Source: Brevibacterium spongiae (GTDB lineage: Bacteria; Actinomycetota; Actinomycetes; Actinomycetales; Brevibacteriaceae). Taken from it: DNA of 64,000 bases. A program made the translations under genes and the position numbers. Positions 1 through 9,095 of this stretch are shown here, piece after piece. The stretch is from positions 2,914,001 to 2,978,000 of the forward strand of contig NZ_CP093443.1 in assembly GCF_026168515.1 (NCBI RefSeq), given 5' to 3'. Each line of letters begins with the position of its first letter. The stretch's first letter is position 1. The notes beneath the pieces were generated by a model that ran no database searches, was not told the DNA's origin, and saw only the letters and a program-made list of their open reading frames with translations.

Positions 1-204
1 CTCGAGGCGCTGCGGCTTCAGACCGGCGGCTTCGAGGCGGGCGACGATCTTGTCGGTGGTCTCGAATTCCTGGAAGGACAGTTCCGGATGGGCATGGATG
101 TCGCGGCGGAAATCGATGAGCTCTGCACCGATCTCAGCGATTGTCGAGCTGATCACGTCGGGTCCTTCGGGAAGCACGGGTCGAGGATGGGAGATGTCGA
201 ACAT
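1..204 (-). CDS. M20-family amidohydrolase, N-terminal fragment
   Basis: This is the first 68 codons of a gene that runs off the left edge. The translation contains FRRDIHAHPELSFQEFETT at about residues 33-51, the N-terminal signature of M20/ArgE/HipO-type amidohydrolases such as IAA-amino acid hydrolases and N-acyl-amino acid hydrolases. The His of the HAHPELS stretch precedes the metal-binding core, which lies outside the window. The ATG at 204-202 has no Shine-Dalgarno sequence. A TANNNT box (TAGCAT, complement of 213-218) sits eight bases upstream, so the mRNA may be leaderless. Substrate cannot be told from this fragment. Confidence 0.85.
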   Translation of the reverse strand, partial: MFDISHPRPVLPEGPDVISSTIAEIGAELIDFRRDIHAHPELSFQEFETTDKIVARLEAAGLKPQRLE

Positions 205-378
205 TGCAAGCAATGCTAGGCACTGGTCGTCACAATTGTCCCGATGGCGACCAATTTCGACATACTTCCCGCTGTGCTTCCCACCTTCACCGAGGCGGGC
301 GCGCCGTTCAGGTCCGCCTGTCCCTGGCGTGCACGACCAGGTTCAGATCCGTCCGCCCCCAAAGGCGGCCGGCCAGTC

Positions 379-1488
379 TCAGAGCAGGTCGTCGAGGCCG
401 CGCTCCCCGGCCACGGACACTGCCTTCTTCACATCCTGTGCGTGCGAGCGCGAGGTGATGAGCAGGACATCGTCGGTATCGACGACGACGAGGTCCTCGA
501 GTCCGACGATGGCGACGGTCCGCGGTCCTTCCGAGAACACGACACCCGAGGCGTCGACCTCGAGCAGATCCGTGTTGCCGCCGATGGAGATGACTCCACG
601 CGGCTCTCCGGGCACGGGCTGACGCAGCCTGGCCACGGAGTCGAAGTCGCCGACATCGTCCCAGCCGAAGTCACCGGGGATGACGATGACGCGACCGGCG
701 GCAGCGGCCGGTTCGGCGACGACGTAGTCGATCGCACGCTTCTCCAGCCCGGGCCAGACAGCGGCAAGGACATCGGCCCGCTCGGGGGTGTCCCAGGCCT
801 CGGCGATCCGGGAGAGTCCGGCGAAGAGGGCAGGGTCCTCCTCGGCGAGGATCTCGAGCAGGGATTCGGCCTTGGCGATGAACATGCCCGCGTTCCAGCG
901 GTAGCGTCCGGAGTTCACGTACCGACGAGCCGTCGACGCGGCAGGCTTCTCCGCGAACGCCAGGGCGCGACGAGCTGTCGGGGCACCGTCGAGGCCGAGC
1001 AGGTCCCCGGTCTTGATGTAGCCGTAGGCGGTGGCCGGGTTCCGGGGCATGATGCCGACGGTGACGATGTCTCCGGTCGCTGCGGCCGCGACCGCCTGGT
1101 CGATGACGAGGCGGAACTCGTCGACGTTCGTGATCGAGTGATCGGCGGAGAAGGATCCGACGATCGCCTCGGGATCTTCGCGGGCGATGAGCATCGTGGC
1201 CAGTCCGATGGCCGCTGCGGAGTCCTTGGGTGAGGGCTCGGCGATGATCTGCGTGCGCAGAATCTCCGGCAGCTGGGCGGCGACCTGGTCGAGATGGCTC
1301 TCTCCGGTGACCACCCAGACCTTCTCCTCACCGACGATCGGTGCCACCCGGTCCCACGTGGCCTGGATCAGGCTGCGGCCGAGACCGAGCACATCGTGGA
1401 GGAACTTCGGGTTCGCGCGACGGGACAGCGGCCAGAGACGGGTTCCCGAACCGCCGGCGGGGATGATGGCGTGGAAGTGCGTATTCAC
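379..1488 (-). CDS. manC: Mannose-1-phosphate guanylyltransferase
   Basis: Makes GDP-mannose from mannose 1-phosphate and GTP, the mannosyl donor for cell-envelope mannolipids and glycoproteins; cytosolic. The 369-residue protein starts with IIPAGGSGTRLWPLSRR (residues 8-24), the nucleotidyltransferase signature, followed by PKFL, and later shows FAEKP and NAGMFI, both typical of the sugar-phosphate-binding part. It is the single-domain length and lacks the C-terminal phosphomannose isomerase domain of bifunctional enzymes. The start is a GTG at 1488. The mycobacterial orthologue has been called manB as well as manC, so the symbol follows the reaction. It is divergent from sdhC. Confidence 0.9.
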   Translation of the reverse strand: MNTHFHAIIPAGGSGTRLWPLSRRANPKFLHDVLGLGRSLIQATWDRVAPIVGEEKVWVVTGESHLDQVAAQLPEILRTQIIAEPSPKDSAAAIGLATMLIAREDPEAIVGSFSADHSITNVDEFRLVIDQAVAAAATGDIVTVGIMPRNPATAYGYIKTGDLLGLDGAPTARRALAFAEKPAASTARRYVNSGRYRWNAGMFIAKAESLLEILAEEDPALFAGLSRIAEAWDTPERADVLAAVWPGLEKRAIDYVVAEPAAAAGRVIVIPGDFGWDDVGDFDSVARLRQPVPGEPRGVISIGGNTDLLEVDASGVVFSEGPRTVAIVGLEDLVVVDTDDVLLITSRSHAQDVKKAVSVAGERGLDDLL

Positions 1489-1822
1489 GAATTCAGTGTC
1501 TCAGAGTTCGGGCACCGCTTCCCCGAGGCTGTCCGCCGTGTCGGAGGGGCTCGGCCGGAGGATGAGGGTGGGGACAGCCTCACCTGAGGGCCACCTCGGT
1601 GATGGTGCGGACCTGCACTGGTCAGAACGGAAATCGCACCATTTAGCGCACACGTCTGTGACGTAAATGAAATTCCATGAGACACCGAATCCCACTTTTG
1701 AGGGAATTGCCAGGGTTGCGGTGTGATCCGGCGCGCTCCGGGGTGTCTCGACTGGCACCGGAGCGGTCTTCGGCGTAGTTTCTAGACGTACACACCCCAA
1801 TACTCAAGATGGAGGATGCTCC
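1489..1822. other. Intergenic region between manC and sdhC
   Basis: This 334-base divergent spacer carries the promoters for manC (leftward) and the sdh operon (rightward). I see no credible gene in it and no sigma-70-type promoter that I would place with confidence. The only clear signal is the ribosome-binding site GGAGG at 1811-1815, seven bases before the GTG of sdhC. One copy of the CCACCTCGG variant of the recurrent motif described in the findings lies near 1588-1600. Confidence 0.6.
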
Positions 1823-2200
1823 GTGGCCAAAGCGTCTACGGGCACTCTGTACCGAGGAAACGAAGGAATGTGGTCCTGGGTCGCGCATCGCGTCACAGGC
1901 GTCGGAATCTTCTTCTTCCTTCTGGTCCACGTGCTCGATACTGCCCTCGTCCGCGTCTCGCCCGAGGCCTACAACGCAGTGATCGGAACTTACAAGACAC
2001 CAGTCATGGCATTCGGTGAGATCGCCCTGGTCGCCGCAATCGCGTTCCACGCGTTCAACGGTCTGCGTGTCATTCTCGTCGATTTCTCGAAGAGTGGCCC
2101 GAAGAATCAGAAGAAGCTGTTCTGGGGAGTCATGATCCTCTGGCTCATCATCATGATCGCCTTCATTCCCCGCCAGCTGATGCACACTTTCGGAGGCTGA
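1823..2200 (+). CDS. sdhC: Succinate dehydrogenase cytochrome b556 subunit
   Basis: Membrane anchor subunit of respiratory complex II. It helps bind heme b and the quinone, passing electrons from SdhB to the quinone pool. The 125-residue protein has three hydrophobic segments (about 25-45, 60-82 and 100-118). His residues in FLLVHVLDTALV and AFHAFNGLRVI are in the positions used for heme ligation in this family. The GTG at 1823 is chosen because GGAGG stands seven bases upstream. It is the first gene of sdhCDAB, with one base between its stop and the start of sdhD. Confidence 0.93.
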   Translation: MAKASTGTLYRGNEGMWSWVAHRVTGVGIFFFLLVHVLDTALVRVSPEAYNAVIGTYKTPVMAFGEIALVAAIAFHAFNGLRVILVDFSKSGPKNQKKLFWGVMILWLIIMIAFIPRQLMHTFGG

Positions 2201-2201
2201 C

Positions 2202-2651
2202 ATGAGCACAACATCCATTCCGGCTCCGCGGACCGGCTATTCCCGGCACAAGTCCACGCGTTCGAAGTTCGAGATGTTCGCATGGCTGTTCATGCGCATC
2301 TCCGGCGTCATCCTCGTGATCCTCATCTTCGGCCACCTGTTCGTCAACCTGTGGGCCGGCGACGGCGTCCAGGCCATCGACTTCGGGTTCGTCGCAGGCA
2401 AGTGGGCCAGCCCGTTCTGGCAGATCTGGGATCTGCTCATGCTGTGGCTGGCGATGCTGCACGGCACCAACGGCCTGCGCACGATCATCATGGACTACTC
2501 CGAGAAGCCCGGCACCCGCATGGCTCTGCAGGTGATCCTCTACATCGCCTCGCTCATCGTCATCGTGCTCGGCACTCTCGTCATCTTCACGTTCGATCCC
2601 TGCCCGGCCGGAGCGGACCCCTCGGTCCTGGCTGAGTTCTGCAAGGCCTAA
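2202..2651 (+). CDS. sdhD: Succinate dehydrogenase hydrophobic membrane anchor
   Basis: Second membrane anchor of complex II. The 149-residue product has three membrane helices (about 28-50, 68-90 and 105-128) and the conserved FGHLFVNL and MLHGTNGLRTIIMDY stretches, whose His residues lie near the heme and quinone. Its ATG begins one base after the sdhC stop, so the two are probably translationally coupled. It is followed after nine bases by sdhA, which has its own AAGGAG site. Confidence 0.93.
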   Translation: MSTTSIPAPRTGYSRHKSTRSKFEMFAWLFMRISGVILVILIFGHLFVNLWAGDGVQAIDFGFVAGKWASPFWQIWDLLMLWLAMLHGTNGLRTIIMDYSEKPGTRMALQVILYIASLIVIVLGTLVIFTFDPCPAGADPSVLAEFCKA

Positions 2652-2660
2652 AGGAGAAAC

Positions 2661-4421
2661 ATGCAGGTACATCATTACGACGTCGTCATCGTCGGTGCCG
2701 GCGGCGCCGGCATGCGTGCGGCCATCGAATCGGGCCAGCGCGCTCGCACAGCCGTTCTCACCAAGCTCTACCCCACCCGTTCGCACACCGGCGCCGCCCA
2801 GGGCGGAATGTGCGCCGCGCTGGCGAACGTGGAAGAGGACAACTGGGAATGGCACACCTTCGACACCGTCAAGGGCGGTGACTACCTGGTCGACCAGGAC
2901 GCCGCCGAGGTGATGGCGAAGGAAGCCATCGACGCCGTGCTCGATCTCGAGAAGATGGGGCTGCCGTTCAACCGCACCCCCGAAGGCAAGATCGATCAGC
3001 GTCGCTTCGGTGGTCACACCCGTGACCACGGCAAGTCGGCCGTGCGCCGCTCCTGCTATGCAGCAGACCGCACCGGCCACATGATCCTCCAGACCCTGTA
3101 CCAACAGTGCGTCAAGCACGGCGTGGAGTTCTACAACGAGTTCTACGTCCTCGACCTCCTCATGACCGAGGTCGACGGGGTCAAGCGTCCGGCCGGCGTC
3201 GTGTCCTACGAACTTGCCACCGGCGAGATCCACGTCTTCCAGGCCAAGTCGGTCGTCTTCGCCACCGGCGGTGTCGGCAAGGTCTTCAAGACCACCTCGA
3301 ACGCACACACGCTGACCGGTGATGGCATGGCCGTGACCTACAACCGCGGCATCCCGCTGGAGGACATGGAGTTCTTCCAGTTCCACCCCACAGGCCTTGC
3401 CGGACTGGGCATTTTGTTGTCCGAGGCGGCACGCGGTGAGGGCGGAATCCTCCGCAACTCCGAGGGTGAGCGCTTCATGGAGCGCTACGCCCCGACGATC
3501 AAGGACCTCGCTCCGCGTGACATCGTGGCCCGTTCGATGGCCAACGAGGTGCGCGAAGGCCGTGGCTGCGGACCGAACAAGGACTATGTCCTGCTCGACC
3601 TCACCCACCTCGAGCCCGCACACATCGACGCGAAGCTGCCGGACATCACCGAGTTCGCACGCACCTACCTCGGTGTGGAGCCCTACACCGAGCCGGTGCC
3701 CGTGTTCCCGACCGCGCACTACGCGATGGGCGGCATCCCGACGAACATCGAAGCCGAGGTGCTCGCCGACAACGACACCGTCATCCCCGGCCTCTACGCC
3801 GCCGGCGAATGCGCCTGCGTGTCCGTGCACGGTTCGAACCGTCTGGGCACGAACTCGCTGCTCGACATCAACGTCTTCGGCAAGCGCGCCGGCATCGCCG
3901 CCGCGGAATACGCGAAGACCGCCGACGTCGTCGAACTCCCGGAGAACCCGGCCAACGAGGTCGTCGACATGCTCGAGAAGATGCGCACCTCGGACGGCAC
4001 CGAGCGCATCGCAGCAATCCGCAAGGACCTGCAGGAGATCATGGACGCCAACGTCCAGGTGTTCCGCACCGACGAGACTCTCCGGGAAGCCCTGGACGAG
4101 ATCGCCAAGCTGCGCGAACGCTACAACAACGTGGGCATCCAGGACCGCGGCAAGCGCTACAACCTCGATCTGCTCGAGGCCGTCGAGCTGGGCTTCCTGC
4201 TCGAGCTCGCCGAGGTCATCTCCGTCGCCGCCATCCACCGCAAGGAATCACGTGGAGGACACTTCCGTGAGGACTTCCCGGATCGTGACGACGAGAACTT
4301 CATGCACCACACGATGACCTACCTCGATCCCGAAGCGGAGACCGACGGCATCAAGGGCATGCGTCTTGAGACGAAGCCCGTCATCGTCACCCGTTACCAG
4401 CCGATGGAGCGTAAGTACTGA
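2661..4421 (+). CDS. sdhA: Succinate dehydrogenase flavoprotein subunit
   Basis: Catalytic subunit that oxidises succinate to fumarate with covalently bound FAD. The 586-residue protein has the N-terminal FAD-binding motif [16 protein letters not shown] (about 10-25), the [10 protein letters not shown] region with the His that carries [12 protein letters not shown] near the dicarboxylate site, and [13 protein letters not shown] near the C-terminal side. Length matches the family. The ATG follows AAAGGAG by five bases. The stop TGA shares its A with the ATG of sdhB (TGATG), so both subunits are made in step. Confidence 0.97.
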   Translation: MQVHHYDVVIVGAGGAGMRAAIESGQRARTAVLTKLYPTRSHTGAAQGGMCAALANVEEDNWEWHTFDTVKGGDYLVDQDAAEVMAKEAIDAVLDLEKMGLPFNRTPEGKIDQRRFGGHTRDHGKSAVRRSCYAADRTGHMILQTLYQQCVKHGVEFYNEFYVLDLLMTEVDGVKRPAGVVSYELATGEIHVFQAKSVVFATGGVGKVFKTTSNAHTLTGDGMAVTYNRGIPLEDMEFFQFHPTGLAGLGILLSEAARGEGGILRNSEGERFMERYAPTIKDLAPRDIVARSMANEVREGRGCGPNKDYVLLDLTHLEPAHIDAKLPDITEFARTYLGVEPYTEPVPVFPTAHYAMGGIPTNIEAEVLADNDTVIPGLYAAGECACVSVHGSNRLGTNSLLDINVFGKRAGIAAAEYAKTADVVELPENPANEVVDMLEKMRTSDGTERIAAIRKDLQEIMDANVQVFRTDETLREALDEIAKLRERYNNVGIQDRGKRYNLDLLEAVELGFLLELAEVISVAAIHRKESRGGHFREDFPDRDDENFMHHTMTYLDPEAETDGIKGMRLETKPVIVTRYQPMERKY

Positions 4422-5209
4422 TGAGCACCGACACCACCCCAGAGCCAGCGTCGAAGATCGACCTGCCCACGCATGTCTCCGGCGAAGGCGGAAGCATTCC
4501 GTCCTTCGACTGCACCTTCCGGATCGCACGGTTCGACCCCGAACTCGATTCGGAGCCGCACTGGGAGGAATACAACATCACGATGTACGGCACCGACCGT
4601 GTGCTGGACGCCCTCCACAAGATCAAGTGGGAGATCGACGGTTCGCTGTCCTTCCGCCGGTCCTGCGCTCACGGCGTCTGCGGCTCCGATGCGATGCGCA
4701 TCAACGGCCGCAACCGCCTGGCCTGCAAGACGCTGCTCAAGGACCTCGACACGTCCAAGCCGATCACCGTCGAGGCGATCAAGGGCCTTCCGCTCGAGAA
4801 GGACATGATCGTCGACATGGAGCCGTTCTTCCAGTCGTACCGCGAGGTCATGCCGTTCCTCGTGACTTCCGGTCACGAACCCACGCGTGAGCGTCTGCAG
4901 TCCGCCGAACAGCGTGCGGCCTTCGACGACACCACGAAGTGCATCCTCTGCGCAGCGTGCACCTCCTCGTGCCCCGTGTTCTGGACCGACGGTCAGTACT
5001 TCGGGCCCGCTGCGATCGTCAACGCGCACCGTTTCATCTTCGATTCGCGTGACGAGGGCGGCGACATGCGCCTCGAGGTCCTCAACGACAAAGAAGGCGT
5101 GTGGCGCTGCCGCACCACCTTCAACTGCACCGAGGCCTGCCCTCGCGGCATCGAGATCACCAAGGCCATCGCCGAGGTGAAGCAGGCGATCCTGCAGCGC
5201 GCGTTCTGA
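4421..5209 (+). CDS. sdhB: Succinate dehydrogenase iron-sulfur subunit
   Basis: Electron-transfer subunit of complex II, 262 residues. Three cysteine clusters are visible: SCAHGVCGSDAM followed by LAC for the [2Fe-2S] centre, CILCAACTSSCP for the [4Fe-4S] centre and CRTTFNCTEACPRG for the [3Fe-4S] centre. The order and spacing are canonical. It is the last gene of sdhCDAB. A 23-bp perfect hairpin starts 15 bases after its stop, making the operon end unusually clear. Confidence 0.97.
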   Translation: MSTDTTPEPASKIDLPTHVSGEGGSIPSFDCTFRIARFDPELDSEPHWEEYNITMYGTDRVLDALHKIKWEIDGSLSFRRSCAHGVCGSDAMRINGRNRLACKTLLKDLDTSKPITVEAIKGLPLEKDMIVDMEPFFQSYREVMPFLVTSGHEPTRERLQSAEQRAAFDDTTKCILCAACTSSCPVFWTDGQYFGPAAIVNAHRFIFDSRDEGGDMRLEVLNDKEGVWRCRTTFNCTEACPRGIEITKAIAEVKQAILQRAF

Positions 5210-5224
5210 TCGCGTCTGCCTGAG

Positions 5225-5274
5225 ACACACGTAAGCGGCCCCGCACCTGTTGGTGCGGGGCCGCTTACGTGTGT
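5225..5274 (+). terminator. Strong hairpin terminator after sdhB
   Basis: The arms 5225-5247 and 5252-5274 are perfect 23-base reverse complements around a TGTT loop. No U-run follows, which is common in high-GC actinobacteria. It starts 15 bases past the sdhB stop and no opposing gene is close, so it most likely ends the sdh transcript. The right arm forms the first of the tandem repeats described next. Confidence 0.8.
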
Positions 5275-5340
5275 GCCGGGCCGCTTACGTGTGTGCCGGG
5301 CCGCTTACGTGTGTGCCGGGCCGCTGTCGTGTGTGCCGGT
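5261..5340 (+). repeat. Four 20-bp tandem repeats beside the sdh terminator
   Basis: Three identical copies of CCGCTTACGTGTGTGCCGGG (5261-5280, 5281-5300, 5301-5320) and one diverged copy (5321-5340, differing at three positions) follow head to tail. The first 14 bases of copy one lie in the right arm of the sdh hairpin, so each copy could in principle pair with the single left arm. This looks like local slippage or duplication of the hairpin's right half. Confidence 0.9.
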
Positions 5341-5352
5341 GAGTGAAACCTG

Positions 5353-5382
5353 AGGACAGAAGGCACGAGCCGAAAGTACACT
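5353..5382 (+). promoter_or_regulatory. Candidate leaderless promoter of the carboxypeptidase gene
   Basis: A -10 box TACACT (TANNNT type) lies at 5377-5382, exactly seven bases before the ATG at 5390. A weak -35-like AGGACA is at 5353-5358. There is no Shine-Dalgarno sequence before the ATG. The spacing predicts transcription starting at or next to the A of the start codon, as in actinobacterial leaderless mRNAs. This is inferred from sequence only. Confidence 0.45.
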
Positions 5383-5389
5383 GGTGCGC

Positions 5390-6619
5390 ATGCGTTTCAC
5401 CCGCTCGACTGCTTCCTCACCGTCCGTCGTCTTCCTCGGTGCCGTCCTCGTGCTCCTCCTGATCTCGGTCCCGCTCCTCTCTTCCCCCGCGCCTGCGCAC
5501 ACGGCGCCCCAGCGGGCAGAGACGACGGCTCCGGCGTACGAGTCTCCCGCCGACCTCGGCGACGGGTCGAAGCCGCCGAAGCCGGTCGGAGTGTCCTGGC
5601 TCGTCGGCGACCTCGACAACGGGAACCTGCACTCCGCGAAGAACATCGAGAAACGCCACGCACCAGCTTCGACGATCAAGCTGCTCACGGCCCTTGCGCT
5701 GGTCGACGTGCTCGATGACAAGCAGCAGAAGGTCACCGCCGAATTCGAGGACATGCAGGTCGACGGAACGAAGGTCGGTCTCATGCAGACGAACAAGTAC
5801 ACGGTCGATCTGCTCTTCCACGCCATGCTCATGTCCAGTGCCAATGACGCCGCGAACGCCCTCGGCCGAGCTGCCGGCGGACAGAAGAAGGCCGTGCAGC
5901 TGATGAACGACAAGGCTGCGGAGCTGGGCCTGCAGAACACGCACGCGAAGAACACCTCCGGCCTTGACGCGAAGGGGCAGTACACGACCGCCGAGGATCT
6001 CATGAAGATCGCGTGGGCCGTCTGTGAGGACGACTATCTGATGAAGGTCATCGGGACGGAGACCTTCAAGTTCCCCGGCGGGAAGAACCCGCAGACGAAG
6101 GAGAAGTTCGCAGGCTACGAGATCCAGAATCATACGAAGATCGTCGGCCAGGTCGATGGCGGTCTCGGCCTGAAGAACGGCTTCACCCGCGCGGCGAAGG
6201 GTTCGTATGTCGCTGTGGCCGAACGCGACGGGCACCGGGTGGTGGCGACGATGCTCGGCATCGACAACAATTCCCGGCAGGCCGCCGTCGATCTCCTCGA
6301 ATGGGACTTCGCGCAGAAGAAGCCGAAATCGCTGCAGACCGTGCCGGTGGGAGTCCAAGCTTCTGCCGAGGCGGAACCCACCGCCTCGGGCACCGGCAGC
6401 GACGCCGGAGGGGCCGCAGACGGAGCTTCCGAGGAGTCTGCGGACAAGTCATCCGCAGGTGGGACCGAAAACTCGGCCACCACGGTGGCATCACGATCCC
6501 TGAGTGCGGCGATGGACAATCCGCTGGCCCTCGGGCTGCTCGCCGCAGGGATCGTCCTGCTCGTCCTCACCGCTGTGTTCTGGGCCAGGCTCAGGGCGCG
6601 CATTCAGGGCCGTCGCTGA
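5390..6619 (+). CDS. D-alanyl-D-alanine carboxypeptidase (S11 family)
   Basis: Penicillin-binding enzyme that trims the terminal D-Ala of peptidoglycan stem peptides outside the membrane. The protein has an N-terminal signal or anchor helix (about 13-32), the active-site STIK motif in PASTIKLLTAL, the second motif SAN in MLMSSANDAAN, and a third motif that reads KNG in GLKNGFTRAAKG where many family members have KTG. A Ser/Ala/Gly-rich linker (about 320-375) leads to a C-terminal membrane helix with an Arg-rich tail. I prefer the ATG at 5390 over the GTG at 5384 because of the TANNNT box seven bases upstream. Total 409 residues from that start. Confidence 0.9.
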   Translation: MRFTRSTASSPSVVFLGAVLVLLLISVPLLSSPAPAHTAPQRAETTAPAYESPADLGDGSKPPKPVGVSWLVGDLDNGNLHSAKNIEKRHAPASTIKLLTALALVDVLDDKQQKVTAEFEDMQVDGTKVGLMQTNKYTVDLLFHAMLMSSANDAANALGRAAGGQKKAVQLMNDKAAELGLQNTHAKNTSGLDAKGQYTTAEDLMKIAWAVCEDDYLMKVIGTETFKFPGGKNPQTKEKFAGYEIQNHTKIVGQVDGGLGLKNGFTRAAKGSYVAVAERDGHRVVATMLGIDNNSRQAAVDLLEWDFAQKKPKSLQTVPVGVQASAEAEPTASGTGSDAGGAADGASEESADKSSAGGTENSATTVASRSLSAAMDNPLALGLLAAGIVLLVLTAVFWARLRARIQGRR

Positions 6620-7009
6620 CGACACGATGACATGACCTCGGCGGTGGGTCGGTCTAGAGCCGACAACGGGGTCGCTTCGGAGTCGCTTCAGGGCCACCTC
6701 GGGGCTGTCTCAGGGCCGCCTCGGGGAGGACATCGGAAATCGAGTGGACATTGTCCGCTCCGGCAGGTTAGAGTGGTGTTCTGCGTTCGAAGTTGTCCGC
6801 ATTCATCGAACCGATCGTTGCGTTGCTCCTGACGACATGTTTTGAAGTCGCAGGCCCCGATCATGGTTTGACTTTGCAGATGAATGTTCCGGACACCGTA
6901 TCTCTTCGAATCGCAGATCCCCATGGCGATCACCCAGTCGCCGATTTTTGAACCTGAGGAATAGCTCGCGTCGATGCCTGCTATTCACAACTGAAGAAAG
7001 GAGGGAACC
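6620..7009. other. Intergenic region upstream of the 56-residue ORF
   Basis: A 390-base stretch without a convincing gene; the short open frames here lack ribosome-binding sites and family-like sequence. The left part has two imperfect direct copies of a GGGCC(A/G)CCTCGGGG segment (about 6690-6704 and 6713-6727) that contain the recurrent CCGCCTCGG/CCACCTCGG motif. The right part, about 6830-7000, is less G+C-rich and probably holds the promoter of the small ORF at 7010. Confidence 0.5.
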
Positions 7010-7180
7010 ATGTCTGAGTTCCCACAGTGGGTCCAGCGCGGACTCGACCACGCCAAGATGATCGAACCCAAGATCAGCCGCCAGTCCCCCGGTGAGGTCA
7101 CCATCAAGGATGCGACCGGTCGCATCCTGGTCTTCACCGGCAATTCGCTGCGTGAGATCACGCCGATGGCCGCCGCTTGA
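7010..7180 (+). CDS. Small conserved-looking protein, 56 residues, unknown function
   Basis: Not recognised. The ORF begins MSEFPQWVQRGLDHAKM and ends ITPMAAA. It is preceded by AAAGGAGGGAACC, a near-perfect Shine-Dalgarno sequence six to eight bases before the ATG, and followed by a hairpin terminator at 7214-7255, so it looks like a complete, strongly translated single-gene unit. No signal peptide, membrane helix or cysteine is present. The middle (GEVTIKDATGRILVFTGNSL) suggests a small beta-rich domain. Codon use matches its neighbours. Confidence 0.7.
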   Translation: MSEFPQWVQRGLDHAKMIEPKISRQSPGEVTIKDATGRILVFTGNSLREITPMAAA

Positions 7181-7213
7181 AGGCGTGATCGTCTGATCGC
7201 TTGAACTGAAGAG

Positions 7214-7255
7214 GACGCCCACGCGCTGCCGGGTTTTACGCAGCGGGTGGGCGTC
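7214..7255. terminator. Hairpin terminator between convergent genes
   Basis: Arms 7214-7229 and 7240-7255 (GACGCCCACGCGCTGC against its near-complement, one mismatch) enclose a ten-base loop. It stands between the small plus-strand ORF (ends 7180) and the minus-strand hemerythrin gene (ends 7274), so it can terminate transcription from both sides. Confidence 0.7.
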
Positions 7256-7273
7256 AGTCATTCACAGTTCCGG

Positions 7274-7780
7274 TCAGCTGCGACCTGACATCTCGCAGGT
7301 CCACCCTTCTGGGATATCTGGGTTCGCCAGCGTTTCGAGGATCTCCTCGCCGAGGTCGGCGGTGAGCAGATCGTCGCCGGCCGGGTAGAGGATCTTCTCC
7401 TCCTTGTCATTGTGCGCTTCCAGACCGGTTTCAAGGGCCTCCCAGACCGGGGCAGCAATCTCACCGCTGCTCGCGCCCGCCTCCAGCTTGCTTGCGATCT
7501 CGTCCATGCGATCCCACAGTTCCCCGTGTTCACGGAGCATGACGAAGACCGGACCCATCAGCCCTCCGGCCTTCATCGCCGGAAAGTGCAGGACCTCCTC
7601 GACGTAGATATGGTGTCGCAGCCCTGCCGCACCCGTGGTGAACGCCTCGACATCGATCGGCCCATCTCCTGACAGAGACTGCGCGAATTTCTCGAAATAT
7701 CCGTCGATGCGGTGGTGATCGCGCTCAAGTACCTCACCGACGCTGAGGCCTGCGCTCTCGTCTGCTGCTGAGTCCGTCAT
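7274..7780 (-). CDS. Hemerythrin HHE domain protein
   Basis: A 168-residue four-helix protein expected to bind a diiron centre. The metal-ligand pattern of HHE proteins is visible: RDHHRIDGYF near the N-terminus, LRHHIYVEEVLHFPAM in the second helix, MLREHGELWDRM in the third and EAHNDKEEKILYP in the fourth. Such proteins bind O2, NO or iron, or act in iron-sulfur repair; the role here is unknown. The ATG at 7780 is chosen because AAGGAG is nine bases upstream, whereas a longer reading frame to 7855 has no ribosome site. It lies downstream of nrdF on the same strand but past the nrdF terminator. Confidence 0.88.
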   Translation of the reverse strand: MTDSAADESAGLSVGEVLERDHHRIDGYFEKFAQSLSGDGPIDVEAFTTGAAGLRHHIYVEEVLHFPAMKAGGLMGPVFVMLREHGELWDRMDEIASKLEAGASSGEIAAPVWEALETGLEAHNDKEEKILYPAGDDLLTADLGEEILETLANPDIPEGWTCEMSGRS

Positions 7781-7864
7781 AATGTGCAACTCCTTCGACT
7801 CTCGACCTGAGGACATCGTCCTCGTCTTCCGATTGTGCCACTGTGATTTCCGCACGTATGAAAA

Positions 7865-7898
7865 CGGCCCACCCGAGCGTGATCGCTCGAGTGGGCCG
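7865..7898 (-). terminator. Intrinsic terminator of nrdF
   Basis: Arms 7865-7879 and 7884-7898 form a 15-bp stem with one G-T style mismatch around a TGAT loop. Read on the minus strand, the stem is followed at once by TTTTC. It begins 28 bases past the nrdF stop. Confidence 0.85.
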
Positions 7899-7926
7899 CT
7901 TCGAATCTCTGGTCTCAGAGACTGGG

Positions 7927-9003
<1,077 letters not shown>

Positions 9004-9057
9004 TCACTGTTCGTTGTGTCCAAGCAGTCCACGAACCGAGCGGACCCTGCACGAAGC

Positions 9058-9085
9058 CGGCGGACCGATTCTCATCGGTCCGCCG
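9058..9085 (-). terminator. Hairpin between nrdE and nrdF
   Basis: Perfect 12-bp stem (9058-9069 with 9074-9085) and a TCTC loop, eleven bases after the nrdE stop. No U-run follows on the minus strand. It could partly terminate the nrdHIE transcript or stabilise its 3' end, giving nrdF a different expression level. Confidence 0.6.
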
Positions 9086-9095
9086 TGCCTGTGGA

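Noticed and set aside
2163..4238. Minus-strand open frame of 691 codons opposite sdhDA
   Set aside because: Antisense shadow of sdhA with skewed composition and no ribosome site.
5261..5340. CRISPR array
   Set aside because: The 20-bp units are contiguous with no spacers and no cas genes are nearby.
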